Below are positions 43,350 through 53,307 of a stretch of DNA of 53,307 nucleotides, one piece after another. Both the position numbers and the translations under genes were made by a program. Within the stretch, counting starts at the first letter, position 1. Each line of letters opens with the position of its first letter. The notes beneath the pieces are model-generated. The model was given only the letters and a program-made list of their open reading frames with translations, had not been told where the DNA came from and did no database searches. This stretch comes from Gnetum montanum (lineage: Eukaryota; Streptophyta; Gnetopsida; Gnetales; Gnetaceae): assembly GCA_015680685.1 (NCBI GenBank), contig MNCI01017810.1, positions 3,517 to 56,823 on the forward strand. Reading direction: 5' to 3'.

Positions 43350-45502
43350 TTAAAGGTTTGGATCCAAGAATTTTGGAAACATTAGAGTCCGATCATATCC
43401 AAACCATCAGGTGTCTTTTGAGGTGGTGGTAGGAATATACCCAAATCGGCATTCACACACTTGATTGTAGTAGGCATAATAGGGCAAATTATAAGATGTG
43501 GTTATGTGATAAGGAGCTGACGCACTATGGCACCCGTGACCATAAGATGATATGCAAGGATCAATATGTCTCCCTTCGTGGCTAGATTCACTAGGCTGCA
43601 TGGTTGTTGGAGTATTGATTGATGGACCTTATAAAGTAACATGAGGCATTGGGTTTGAGGAGAAAGATGCATCACAATGTTGGACTTGTGCTGGGTTGGA
43701 GGATGCAGTGGTTTCTGAACTATGGTATCCCTTTCTATGGTCATGTCTAAGGAAGGGATGCCTATGATGTTGTGGAGGATTCCCATTGCCATTGACAGTA
43801 GAAGCACAAGTAACATTCATGGGTTGATGTTGGTGAGGATATGGGTTGTTAGTATTGATGAGAATAATAATAATGTGGCAAGATAGAGGATGTTGACCTA
43901 GTTGGGGAAATAGGATGTTGAACTTGATAAGCACTTAGGTTCAAATGGTATGAAGGACGTGACCATTTTGGGGGTGGCCTCCCCCATGACTAGGATTTTT
44001 TCCACTGTGATTGAACACAACATTTCTACATGAACTATGCATATAACATTCTTTCCCAATGCTCATGTAAATGTGACAAGATTCAGCATTGGCCCTTGAG
44101 GTGACCGTATAGGCAAATGTTACATTGATACGTATGATTGACAGTTAAGTTCTTATTCTCTTCAGCCCTTCTTTCCGATTGTTCAAAGGTGTTTTGTCCT
44201 GTTTCTTAGGTTTTCATAATTCTACCTAAAATAGTGTTGGCATATTATCCACATTTTTCATGTATCCATTCCATCATCCTATTGATCTTTTCCTCAACTT
44301 CATCTAATGATTGTAGTATTGGCAAAGATGATTCCACCTCCTTGTGGTGAGTTGATTTCGCCTCTTCATAAGCATGGGCCCTTGTTGATTTTTGGGCCTA
44401 TTGAGATTTTTTAGCATTCTTCCATTTAGCCATTTCTCCTTATTCTTTTACTACTCACTTGATAAGCTCTTAGAATTGATGGGTTCATAGCTCATATAGT
44501 TGACCTTAAGAATACATCCCTAGGATCTCCCTTGTTTCATTATGGAGCCCATCCATGATGTGACACATTGTCCTTTCCTCAGAGAATCCATGGCCTAGGC
44601 AGTTGTTTAATAATGCATGATATATTTCTAATGCCATGTCCAAGGGTTCATGTTGTGCTTATTTCCACTCTTGGATTTGTCTCCTCAAGGTTGACACTCT
44701 CGCATAGGTTTGATATCTTTCATTAAATAGTTCTACCATTGTTGGCCAACATTGAATTAATTTTGGTTTAATGACCTATAACATACTTTTGCTTGGACAA
44801 CAAGTGTTGTAGAAAAAAGCTTAAGTTTTTGCCATCCATTATCAATGTTGTTCCATGCACAGGCATCATATAAGGCTTGTAAATGTCGTTTTGGATCTAA
44901 ATCATAGCCTCCTAAAAACTTGGAAAAGTTATTTAATTCAAGCCTAGGTAGACAGCTTTCCTTGTGATGCTTGCAGGATATTTGAATGGCCTCTTATATA
45001 AGAATTAGGCTCTTAGTGGCCAGCAAGGATTCATTGTCACTAAGTGGGTTGTGAGTTTGTGCGTTAGAATGATGTTTTCCTTGTTCATGTTGGCATTCTT
45101 AATTTTCTTTGTGAGCTCGATTTTTAGTTCTACACCGATCCCTTGAAAGATAGTTATCCATGTCACAATCTGATGTTGAATGAGTAGAGGAAGAGAGGGA
45201 ACTATAAAACTCATTATTACTTTTGTAAGTCTTCTAATCATCCCCAATTAAGTTCTTGTTAGTCATCAAGAAGGTCCTAGGCCTTTTGAGCCTCCTCATT
45301 CTATGGGATGTCTCATCCTTACTAGAGGTGTCAGAGTTGGATGATGAAAGTCTTTGAGTATCATTGGGGTTTCATGAATGTAGGGGACTCCTGCATAAGG
45401 TTGAGTACTCCAAACTTTATCTTCATCGTCATATGATTTTTTGGTTCTCTAACGAATTTCCTTACTGGTTGTTGCATTGTCAGAGTCTCGTGATAGATAC
45501 AT
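43350..45502 (-). pseudogene. Gag of element A', heavily decayed
   Basis: A minus-strand ATG at 45502 gives MYLSRDSDNATTSKEIR, matching the start of A's gag. Partial blocks of the gag domain are visible at about 44560-44980. The CNICLYGHLKGQC box lies at about 44060-44120. The Pro/His-rich tail (PQHHRHPFLRHDHRKG) is at about 43740-43800. Frameshifts and stops are frequent, so it is more decayed than A. Confidence 0.75.
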
Positions 45503-45616
45503 TGTTGTGAATTGTGTGTGACTTAATTAAAATTAATTTATTTTTTAAGAGATATATCGCGAATACTTTGTTATAGCGATCTTGTGTGATATAACTAACC
45601 TAAATAACTAGCACCA

Positions 45617-45634
45617 TCTCCAACAATGGCACTA
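45617..45634 (-). promoter_or_regulatory. Primer binding site of element A', mutated tRNA-Asp type
   Basis: Minus-strand TAGTGCCATTGTTGGAGA differs from TGGCGCCGTTGCCGGGGA only by transitions. Confidence 0.65.
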
Positions 45635-45635
45635 A

Positions 45636-46532
45636 TGATGAGTGGTGAGGTACCCTTACACTCAACCATACGAATATGAGTGTTTCACGCATGATCCAAT
45701 TGAACTATGCAAATGGGCTAGTTGTGGTATCTAGATAGTTACTTGTTGATTGTAGTTTGCTGTCTTCCCACTCGGACTAGTATTTTCTTTGTCACATATG
45801 GTTTAGTCCAAAGTGAGGTGTATGATGTGGTTTCTAACCTAGTTCTACTCCTGGAGGCAATGGGAAATAACTTTAATTAAGCTAGGAGGAAAAGGGAGAG
45901 AGAATCTAAGCTAGCCTAAGTGTGATGAGCATCTATCCCTTAATCATTTGTATACATCTTGGACCTTGTGCATGACTACCATTGGGATTACCAAGTGCAT
46001 GGCCTAGGTACACTATTGGGATACCAGGTAGTCACACTTGAATGCTTGTGATTAAGTCATACTCATTCTGTGTTTAAGGAGTTTAGGGTGAAGATANTAG
46101 GTAGTCACACTTGAATGCTTGTGATTAAGTCATACTCATTCTGTGTTTAAGGAGTTTAGGGTGAAGATATATTAACTACAAAAATAATAATTAAACTAAG
46201 TAAATGCTACAATGATGAAGTAATCTTGATCTTTATTTCTAGTAATGTGCATGTCCAAGTACATCACACTCGAATAAAGGTGTCGTACAATTACAATCAT
46301 CACATTGCAAGCATGCACTAGGAGAAAGGGTTAAGAAGACCTAAAAATGAACTAACTTCTATTTACTAATTGAAAACTAACTTAATGTTACTTTCCTATG
46401 CACCCCATTGTGTATTTATAGGCTCACACAAGAATCATGATATCACGAGCCAGGCCATGATATCACGTACCTGATATCACGTACGCGATATAGTGGATGC
46501 GATATCGAGGCCTAATGAATCATGATTCATCA
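45636..46532 (-). repeat. 5' LTR of element A' (897 bp including an artefactual duplication)
   Basis: GATATC-type units lie at 46437-46507 and TATAAATA on the minus strand at 46413-46420. The AATAAAG/CTTTATT inverted repeat is at about 46227-46285. A 71-bp duplication around the N at 46097 inflates its length. Confidence 0.9.
46026..46169. repeat. 71-bp direct duplication around an N
   Basis: 46026-46096 and 46099-46169 are the same sequence with the N at 46097. Probably an unmerged contig overlap. Confidence 0.85.
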
Positions 46533-46537
46533 TGTTA

Positions 46538-48335
46538 TATGTAGTCATATTTATAAAATTTTTCTAAAAGATCAGAGGGATTTATAGGCAACCTAGTGTA
46601 ATTAGACCTATTCGTACATCCAAAGTTTGGTCTTGGTTGATTTGGGGTGTAGGACGTGGATGGTTGCAATGAGTCTTGGGATGTGTTACATGGTGGTGAT
46701 CCCTACCTTGCTCCTTGTTTTGAGTCTTTTTTTATTGCAGCCATGGCTGTATGTTCTTATCTAGTTTTATTGCTATCCTTCCTTACATGTTGATTTTTAT
46801 AGGCCACATAGGCTGTGTTGTTGCTTGTCTCAGTTTCCTCCTCAATGTTCTTAGTTTATAAGAAGGCTTGGATTAGTGATTAGGGCTTTAGGTATTGGAG
46901 ATTTGACTTGATAAAGTCATTTACTACTTGTAGATGGCGAAGAGGTGATTTTCCACAATAGGCTTTGGAATCTCATTAAGTGTTGAGCTTCACTGTTGAA
47001 TGAACCTTTTGACTGGTTCAAGTGGTCCCTACTTCCCCTTCGCTAGTTGATCCAATGTGACATTTGGCTTTAAGTTGAATCTAAAGTGGTTGATAAACTA
47101 GTCTAATAAGTTTTCAAGAAAAGAGATGGAACCCCTAGTCAAGGTTCAATACCAATCTAAGGAATTTTCCTTGAGGAACCTGGGGAAAATCCATAACATC
47201 AAGTGAGGTCAAGCTTGCAAAAAGAGACATTTAGACTAAAAGATGACCAAGTGTGCATTGGAATCTACTTCATCATTATATTTGGTGAGATTTGGTATAG
47301 ACATGCCTATAGGTAATGACATCTAAGGAATGGTAGGGCTTATAGGATAATCTTGATAGAAGTATATAACATCAACTGTCTAAGTTTTACTAGCCTTAAG
47401 TTTTTGTAGCCCTTTGGTAAGGTCTTGGATCATTTGGAAGGCTTGATCCAAGCCTTGGGGCATCCCTATAGGTTGTAGTATTTGTGTTGATGGTTGAGGT
47501 GTCAATTGGGAGGCCTGTGGCCTCACGATGAATCACGGTAAAGAAGGAAGTGGTTGAGTCATCATGGTCATAGGGAGACTCAACAATGAGGAGGAGGTTG
47601 AAGCAGGCACTTGGGGAACAAAGGGTATAAAGGGTGTTTGTGATCATTGGATTATATGGGATCCCATGGTGGGGCCTGCTATCATGGAGAAAGGGTGAGT
47701 GGTGGTGAGAGCTACCAGTGAAAGCTATGCAGATTGAGGCTACGTGGAAAATGACATAGACAGAAAAGGTAGGTTGTCTATGACATAATTTGTACTTGTT
47801 ATTTGGGTATAATCAGTGTAGTACCAAACATTGAGGAATACACAAGAGATGATAGTTGAGACACTTGACCTATGGAAGTAACTAGAGGAGTTAAAGTAGG
47901 CATGGTAACTTGGGGGATTATCATTTGGAATAGGCCCCCAATGAAGTTGTTAGGTTCAAGATTGACCTCAAACTCATCAGTTCTATTGTGTTGGCTCACC
48001 ATATTGAACTTATCACTCTTCTTATCCATTTCAATCAAATGAGATAAAATATGGGTGTGGATGTCATTCAAAGGTATTTTGTCATATGGGGAAGGGATAT
48101 GCTCCTTTTCATCATAGTGGATAAGATCATACTTATGTTTGGCTTCAGCTTCCCCATGTGGAATGAGTAGGCATGCTTGAATTTTTGCACAAATGAAATT
48201 ATAAAGCTCTTCATTTATGATGGAAAAATTTAAGCTTTGACCTCTTAGCCTAAGGGATTGTCTACATTCAACCACTGTAGGGTCTTTGGGGTCTTAGACC
48301 CTCATAACATCTTGGTTTGATGCCATTTTGGTCAT
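46538..48335 (-). pseudogene. Gag N-terminal part of element C
   Basis: The minus-strand ATG is at 48335 or 48326 (MASNQDVMRV, then a stop). A 158-codon open stretch (48275-47799) follows with LRGQSLNFSIINEELYNF and HTHILSHLIEMDKKS. Frameshifted blocks at 47650-46700 then keep the gag-domain pattern (for example YMTSLSTT and KGPLEPVK-like sequence). It is the 5' part of the C coding region, interrupted by A' at 46537. Confidence 0.6.
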
Positions 48336-48523
48336 GTCAATGTGCAAAACTATTGACTTACTGAAAGACATTATCTAAAGATGTTGTTTTGATGTATTAC
48401 CATTTTTTGTAAAAATTTTAGTAAGTTGGATTTTCCAATCGTATAGTTGGCTATAAATGAAAAGGTAGTAGGGAAATACTACTATGAAATACTATGTAGT
48501 ATATGGTCATGTACTATGTAGTA
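48336..48523. other. Spacer between element C gag and element D
   Basis: Probably C leader sequence, minus strand. Next to D it contains an ACTATGTAGTAT word repeated at about 48491 and 48512. Confidence 0.35.
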
Positions 48524-49539
48524 TGATGAAATGCGATATCACGATAGTCACGATATCACGTCGTCCCCTACGATATCGCGGCGCGCCATCATATCTATAA
48601 ATAAGAGGTGGCTCTCCCTTGTTTTCTCATCCTGGGCTAGAAGTAGGAAAACTTTGGTAGTTTGATCACTCCAAAGATAGAATATTTTCCATGTGCCCAC
48701 AGTAGGAGTCCTAAAGTGAATGGATCTTTATTCGAGCAACATTGTACTTGAACACAAGTTGTGTACAACAATAAAGATGAACTTCCTAGATAAACTTTGC
48801 AATGCATGGAATAGCATTTATTTTAATGTTATTTATGCTTTCTCTCTCTCACCCTTAAACTCCTAGAATGTGGAATGAGTATGACTTGATTACGAGCATC
48901 TAAGGATGTGTACGGATAATCAAGGAATCGGCTGCTCATCACAACGCAGTATGAGTACGACTTGATTACAAGCATCTAAGTGTGACTACTTGGTAACCCA
49001 ATGGTGTATCCAAGATCTGTGCTTGGTAATCCCAGTGGTAGTTGTGCACAAAGATGTGTACGGTTAGTCAAGGAATCGGCTGCTCATCGCATTTAGGCTA
49101 AATTAGCTTTCTCAACCCTTTTCTCCTAGTTAAGTGCCTTAGTATGACCACCTTGAGCACGTGCGTTATGTGTGGGATCCCAACAATGATTAGCATTTGG
49201 TAACCACGGTTGTATCGGTTTAGGGTATGTACGGTAAATGGGAACAGATGCTAATGCTAGGTAATTTAGACTTAGTTTATTAGTTAAAGTTAGTTAGTTT
49301 CTCCAACCCTTCACCTCGATATCATAGGAGATAAAACATAAAAAGATATAAAAATCATATACCTCGAACTTCCTTAACCATACACTGTGACAACTACAAG
49401 TAAGTCTGGGAAGACAACAAACGATTAACCCCAAGTGTTCCATGGGGCGTGTAGGCACTTAGTTTGCAGAGTTCGACTGGATCACATGTGCTACGCTCAT
49501 TTCGTATGGTTGAGTTTAGGGGTACCTCGCCACTCATCA
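48524..49539 (+). repeat. 5' LTR of element D (1016 bp), mosaic
   Basis: TGATGAAATGCGATATCACG starts a four-unit GATATC array (48533-48582), as in family A. TATAAATA is at 48596-48603. The TCTTTATT (48725-48732)/AATAAAGA (48770-48777) hairpin resembles B and E. Two partial copies of the A-type TGAGTAYGACTTGATTACRAG block follow (48877-49098). A B-type block follows (about 49140-49260, GATTAGCATTTGGTAACCAC) before the common end GCCACTCATCA. Confidence 0.88.
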
Positions 49540-49540
49540 T

Positions 49541-49558
49541 TGGCATCGTTTCTAGGGA
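49541..49558 (+). promoter_or_regulatory. Primer binding site of element D, mutated tRNA-Asp type
   Basis: TGGCATCGTTTCTAGGGA, one base after the LTR, keeps the tRNA-Asp pattern with a few changes. Confidence 0.7.
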
Positions 49559-49680
49559 CTAAGTGTTTGTGCATTGAATAGAACATAAAGGATATCACTC
49601 ACATTGTTTGGAGCCTAAACGAACCTTTGGGTTAATTAATAGAAAAATTTTATAATGGTAAAATTAGCACACGAATCAAA

Positions 49681-52070
49681 ATGTCTTCTTCTCACAACAG
49701 TAATTCACCACCTAGGACTAATACTAGAGACAGTCAACAACATAAAACACATAACCAAAATCAGCCAAGTCCTAAATAATGCAAGATAGTCTATACTCAT
49801 TCTAATGAGTATATTCCAAACTTTACCTTTATCCTCCATCAAGACAAACATATGCAATGGAGAGATCTGCAAGGTAACATCATGTTACACCCAGATTGAT
49901 CAGTCCCTAACATGCTCTTCCGTGCTTTGGCACAGATTAGCATGATAGAATTATTTGTTGAATACATTACGAAAGACTTTGATATAAGGGAGTATCATCC
50001 CATAGAAGCACAATGTATTAGGAACTCAAGGCAGGAGAGTCGACATACACTTTTGAAGGACAAAGGTCCACACGTCCTTAGTGAAATAGGAGATGAGGAA
50101 CCCCTTATAACGGGTTCTTTAGCAAATGATGTTCCCCCTCCTAACGATGGTGAGGAGGTTGGGTATCAAAACCTATGATCAATGATACATAACACTGGTT
50201 TTGATCCTCGTGAATGCCAACTGTTCATAGAGGGAACAACAACACATACTAAGGACGGGCACTCAGATCGTCATCATGATCGAGGCTGAAGTAGCCGAAG
50301 AGAAGGAAAGAAACATTGTCATGGAAATGGTTCCCCTTATTCTTCTCCTTCATCTCATCACTCACCCTCTCCTTCCACATCTGGGCACAACCAACACGAG
50401 CATATTGGAGAGGATAAAGGTAAGAAAAATGAGAGACCTTGATGAGAAAGTTGAGAGAGAGGACAAGGGCAAGGATGTAGGGAGAGTAGGGAACAACAAA
50501 GACATCACAAGCATCATGAAAGAGATAATCATGATGAGCCCCTACTTGCAACCCAAAGTATGCTTGACATAATGGAGGTAGTAAGAATCCCAACAAGGCA
50601 TTTAAAAGATAGTAGGTTCAGGCATTTAGAAATGAACATCATCCCATGCTTTGAGAGGGGATATAATGCTGATCTGTAGCATAATTTATAGGCATTCCAC
50701 GATGTCTGTGCCTTGCAGAACATAGAAAATGAGTGGTAGAAAATTACGTTGTTTTCCAAAACACTCACCAAGGAAGTAGAGAGCTGGTACCGGTCCTTAG
50801 AACTGGAAACCTTCAGGAGGTGGAGTACGATGTTAGAACTGTTCAATGATAAGTATTAGACGTACTCCAGAGTATCCAATTTGTGTAAGCAGATCCAAGG
50901 ATGGAAGCAAGGAAATCACAAACCCTTGGATGCTGCCATGGCCAGCTACTACACATTGTTACATCGTTGCCGGGGCCATGGATATGCATAGCGGGATCAA
51001 CTTTGCCACATTGTAGATGGGCTAAGGCATGAGACTAGAAAAACCCTTGGGACTTATGCCCAAGGGAGATTATCACAACTCAGAGCCCATGAAGTTCATC
51101 ACTTATTGGAACAAGTAGCAAAAGAAGGAGGGGAGCTAAGAAAAAGGGAAAGTGTAGAAGAATACAATCGTGATCCCTCTCTTTGAAAGAAGGGAGTAAA
51201 ATTTTGTGATGAAGAGGATGAGTCATCAATTGAAGAGTTGGTGAATAAGAAAACCTTGCTAATTCAAAAGTTAATAACAGAAATAACGGGTAAGGTAGAT
51301 GACGTATGGAGTTCCTCAGACTCTAAAATTAAAACTTTCCTAAAAATTGTAGAAGAGTCTAAGGTAGAACGAAGTAGTGACAAAGGTAAGACAAAGCGAA
51401 GAGATTTAGGCCCTGCACATAACAAGGATAAGGGGAAAATTACTATCCCCGATAAGGTTTTGGATTCAAACACAGATGATGACGATGGATGTGAGATCTA
51501 CTACTATGATCATCCTAAGGGATGTTGTCCAATCATTTCACATCTATAAGAGTCTAGGCTGTATGTACTCAATCCAAGACTGAACAGATGAAAGACACCC
51601 TGAAGGTTACCTTATCCCCAAGGTAACCCAAGATAGTTCCACCAACCATTAACATACTATCCAAGTGGAAATCCACCACAACCCATCAAATAATATCAGT
51701 AATGGAAATACCCACATTCATGGGGGATGCCATCGTCGAAACATCAATACCCTTGTTGACAGCCGATCCCTCCAAGTAACCCTATGGGTTACACAACTCC
51801 ACATTGTCACTACCCAGTTCGGGAATATTTTTAGACTTCCCCTCCTAGAAGAGACACTCCACATGTATCCCATCCTCCAAATCCATCCGTGCCTCTCATG
51901 CCAGTGGCTCCACCAATAACTGCTCCAACGATGCCAAAGGCATTTCCCACTCAACTACAACAACCCAATGGTACGAGGGCTTCCAATCCTCCATGCTCAG
52001 TTGTTCCTAACCATGTTATGCTGAAAAGATCCTTCTCCAGGACCAACAATTCAAATAAGTCCTCACCCTA
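49681..52070 (+). pseudogene. Gag of element D, decayed
   Basis: The ATG at 49681 (MSSSHNSNSPPRTNTRD) matches B. A His/Arg/Ser-rich linker (RHHDRG, SRREGKKHCHGNGS) lies at about 50260-50420. The gag domain at about 50690-51080 has WYRSLELETFRRWSTMLELF and CHIVDGLRHETRKTLG. 51238-51549 is open for 103 codons and ends with CEIYYYDHPKGCC, the knuckle-like box. A Pro/Tyr/His-rich tail follows. At least ten stops and frame changes break it. Confidence 0.87.
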
Positions 52071-52139
52071 ACAAGAAGTTGAACATCTAAACACTGCCAT
52101 ACCAAACAAAGTTTCAGGACCCCCTTCAAATAAAAAATC

Positions 52140-52749
52140 GCACCCAATGCACAAGGTTATGTTAACACATACCGTTACCGACTGGATTAAAGTAGGCCAC
52201 CTTCCCAAGAAATTATCTAATCTTGGGGTCCCCCTAGTATATCTCCAAGTCATTGGGAATGAACCCCATAAGGCTCTCCTTGACTCAGGCACCAGAGTCA
52301 ACTTAATCTGACAAGAATTGTATAAAACCTGGAACCTACCTCCACTCAAGAAGAGCAATATCCACTTAAAGTTGGCTAACCAGTCCATCATCATTCCTTT
52401 GGGATAGGTTGAGGACATTGTTACCACTGTGGATGGTTGGTCATACCTAGCTGATTTCCTAGTGATCCAAATAAACAATGACAAAGGGGATTTCCCAATC
52501 ATAATGGGAAGGGCATGGCTAAGTATAATTGATGCATGCCTAGGAATTCGTAATCTTTCCCTAGAAATATCTAGGAAAAATACTTTTCAGAAGATTGATA
52601 GAAAGAGAGTTCTATGTGTTGCATATAGTGACAGAGGGTGTCATTGCATGCAGAAATCATGGGTGATGCGAAGCTTAACATTGCCTGCATGCACTTGGTG
52701 TGCACAGGATATTGACATACAAAAGTGCCTATTTGTAGCAGCCACATGA
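52140..52749 (+). pseudogene. Aspartic protease region of element D
   Basis: VYLQVIGNEPHKALLDSGTR carries an intact D-S-G site. FPIIMGRAWLSIIDACLGI is the C-terminal block. A TGA after VNLI (about 52310) and a TAG at about 52406 break the frame. 52429-52749 is open. It aligns along its whole length with 34440-34980 of B. Confidence 0.85.
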
Positions 52750-52789
52750 AAAGAAAACACCTAGTGACTGATGGCTGATAAAGAGAGAA

Positions 52790-53307
52790 ACTTGACAACC
52801 TGCATGGAACTAGCTAAGGGGATAACTAATGCTTACATTGAAAGTATAGACGTATTAGAGCAAGTTCGTTGCCAACTTCTAGCCCTTAACTCTGAAAAAA
52901 TTAATTGGGGGAAGTTGGAGATTCCTNACCCTTAACTCTGAAAAAATTAATTGGGGGAAGTTGGAGATTCCTAAGAAGTTTAAACAAGAACCCCTAGATT
53001 TAAAATCGTTGCCCACCAGTTTGGAATACATGACCCTTAAAAATGAAAAACCAATAATCATCAACACAAAGCTCGCACCCAAGAAAAAAGAAAGTTTGCT
53101 GAAGGTGATAAACAAGTGGTCAACAACCTTTGCCTCATTATACCCTGAACTAACTGGAATAGATCTTAGGATATGCCAGCATAGGATTTACATGAACCCC
53201 TCCATGAAACCTCGCAAGCAACCCCGGAGGTGATTGAACCTAAAGTTAAAACAAATAGTGAAAGAGGAGATAGAGCAGCTTGTCAAGGTTGGGTTCATTT
53301 ACCCTAT
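52790..53307 (+). pseudogene. Reverse transcriptase N-terminal part of element D
   Basis: KESLLKVINKWSTTFASLY, LTGIDLRICQHRIYMNPSMK and EEIEQLVKVGFIYP match the lead-in of B's reverse transcriptase (35340-35570). The catalytic palm lies beyond the window. A TGA at about 53231 and the N duplication at 52883-52972 disrupt it. Confidence 0.85.
52883..52972. repeat. 44-bp direct duplication around an N
   Basis: 52883-52926 and 52929-52972 are identical with an N at 52927. B has one copy at the matching place (35180-35225), so the second copy is likely artefactual. Confidence 0.9.

Larger units (their letters stand above)
40422..46532 (-). mobile_element. Element A': second pol-less A-type retrotransposon
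   Basis: The minus-strand 5' LTR is 45636-46532 and the 3' LTR 40422-41280. Flanking pentamers TGTTG (40417-40421) and TGTTA (46533-46537) are a 5-bp target duplication with one change. The order is PBS, gag, post-gag segment, ORF2 remnant, purine tract, as in A. It is shorter than A chiefly because ORF2 has an internal deletion. It is inserted in the gag of element C. Confidence 0.9.
48524..53307 (+). mobile_element. Element D: Athila-like LTR retrotransposon, cut by window end
   Basis: LTR, tRNA-Asp-type PBS, gag, protease and start of reverse transcriptase are present in order, in the arrangement of element B. The 3' part lies beyond 53307. Stops in gag and protease show it is not functional. 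The preceding pentamer is TAGTA (48519-48523); its partner cannot be seen. Confidence 0.92.

Noticed and set aside
52068-52502. 144-codon minus-strand frame
   Set aside because: Antisense shadow of the D protease, with no known motif.

Overview
The window is nuclear DNA of a plant, most likely a seed plant with a large repeat-rich genome. A gymnosperm is possible, but I cannot show it from this sequence. The evidence is nested Ty3/Gypsy LTR retrotransposons with plant tRNA-Asp-type primer binding sites, Athila-like reverse transcriptase and protease motifs, a plant-type hAT transposase with plant-like introns, and low gene density. I see no intact host gene, rRNA, tRNA or CRISPR. Every sizeable coding region is broken by stops or frameshifts, so this is a graveyard of transposable elements.

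Layout. 1-2420: 3' end of a + strand Gypsy element (F): integrase plus post-pol region. 2966-7452: a decayed multi-exon coding region of unclear identity, one part resembling an SCP/FCP1-type (NIF) phosphatase fold. 7767-9001 (-): Gypsy gag-protease relic (G). 11254-19887 (+): complete element A with two LTRs, tRNA-Asp PBS and gag, no pol, and a second long coiled-coil reading region (ORF2) with its own putative promoter and leader intron. 20534-21392: solo LTR of a third family (E), perfect 5-bp target duplication. 24077-27763 (+): hAT transposase pseudogene, interrupted at 25568-26420 by a solo A-family LTR with perfect 5-bp duplication. 29886-48335 (-): one Gypsy relic (C, gag-protease, related to G) split by two younger elements. 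These are B (30813-39588, +, Athila-like, duplication GCTTG, internal deletion of RNase H and most of integrase) and A' (40422-46532, -, second pol-less A-type element). 48524-53307 (+): left part of an Athila-like element D, cut by the window end inside reverse transcriptase.

How the pieces relate. A, A', B, D, the solo LTR in the hAT gene and solo LTR E share the same downstream LTR half: a TATA box in most copies, a conserved TTTATT...AATAAA inverted repeat around the poly(A) signal, repeated TTGGTAAYCCYAG units, and a common end. Upstream of the TATA box they carry different palindromic arrays (GATATC units in A/A'/D, CTCTAAT-ATTAGAG units in B, GATGAGGCCTCGTCGATGC units in E). A and A' look like pol-less derivatives of a B-like element, because their gag runs directly into sequence that follows pol in B and F. 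They probably depended on pol from autonomous relatives such as B or D.

Four single N characters are each flanked by near-perfect direct duplications and are probably assembly joins. The strongest candidates for something new are the exchangeable palindromic U3 modules, the conserved poly(A)-signal hairpin, and the self-promoted, spliced ORF2 module in A/A'.
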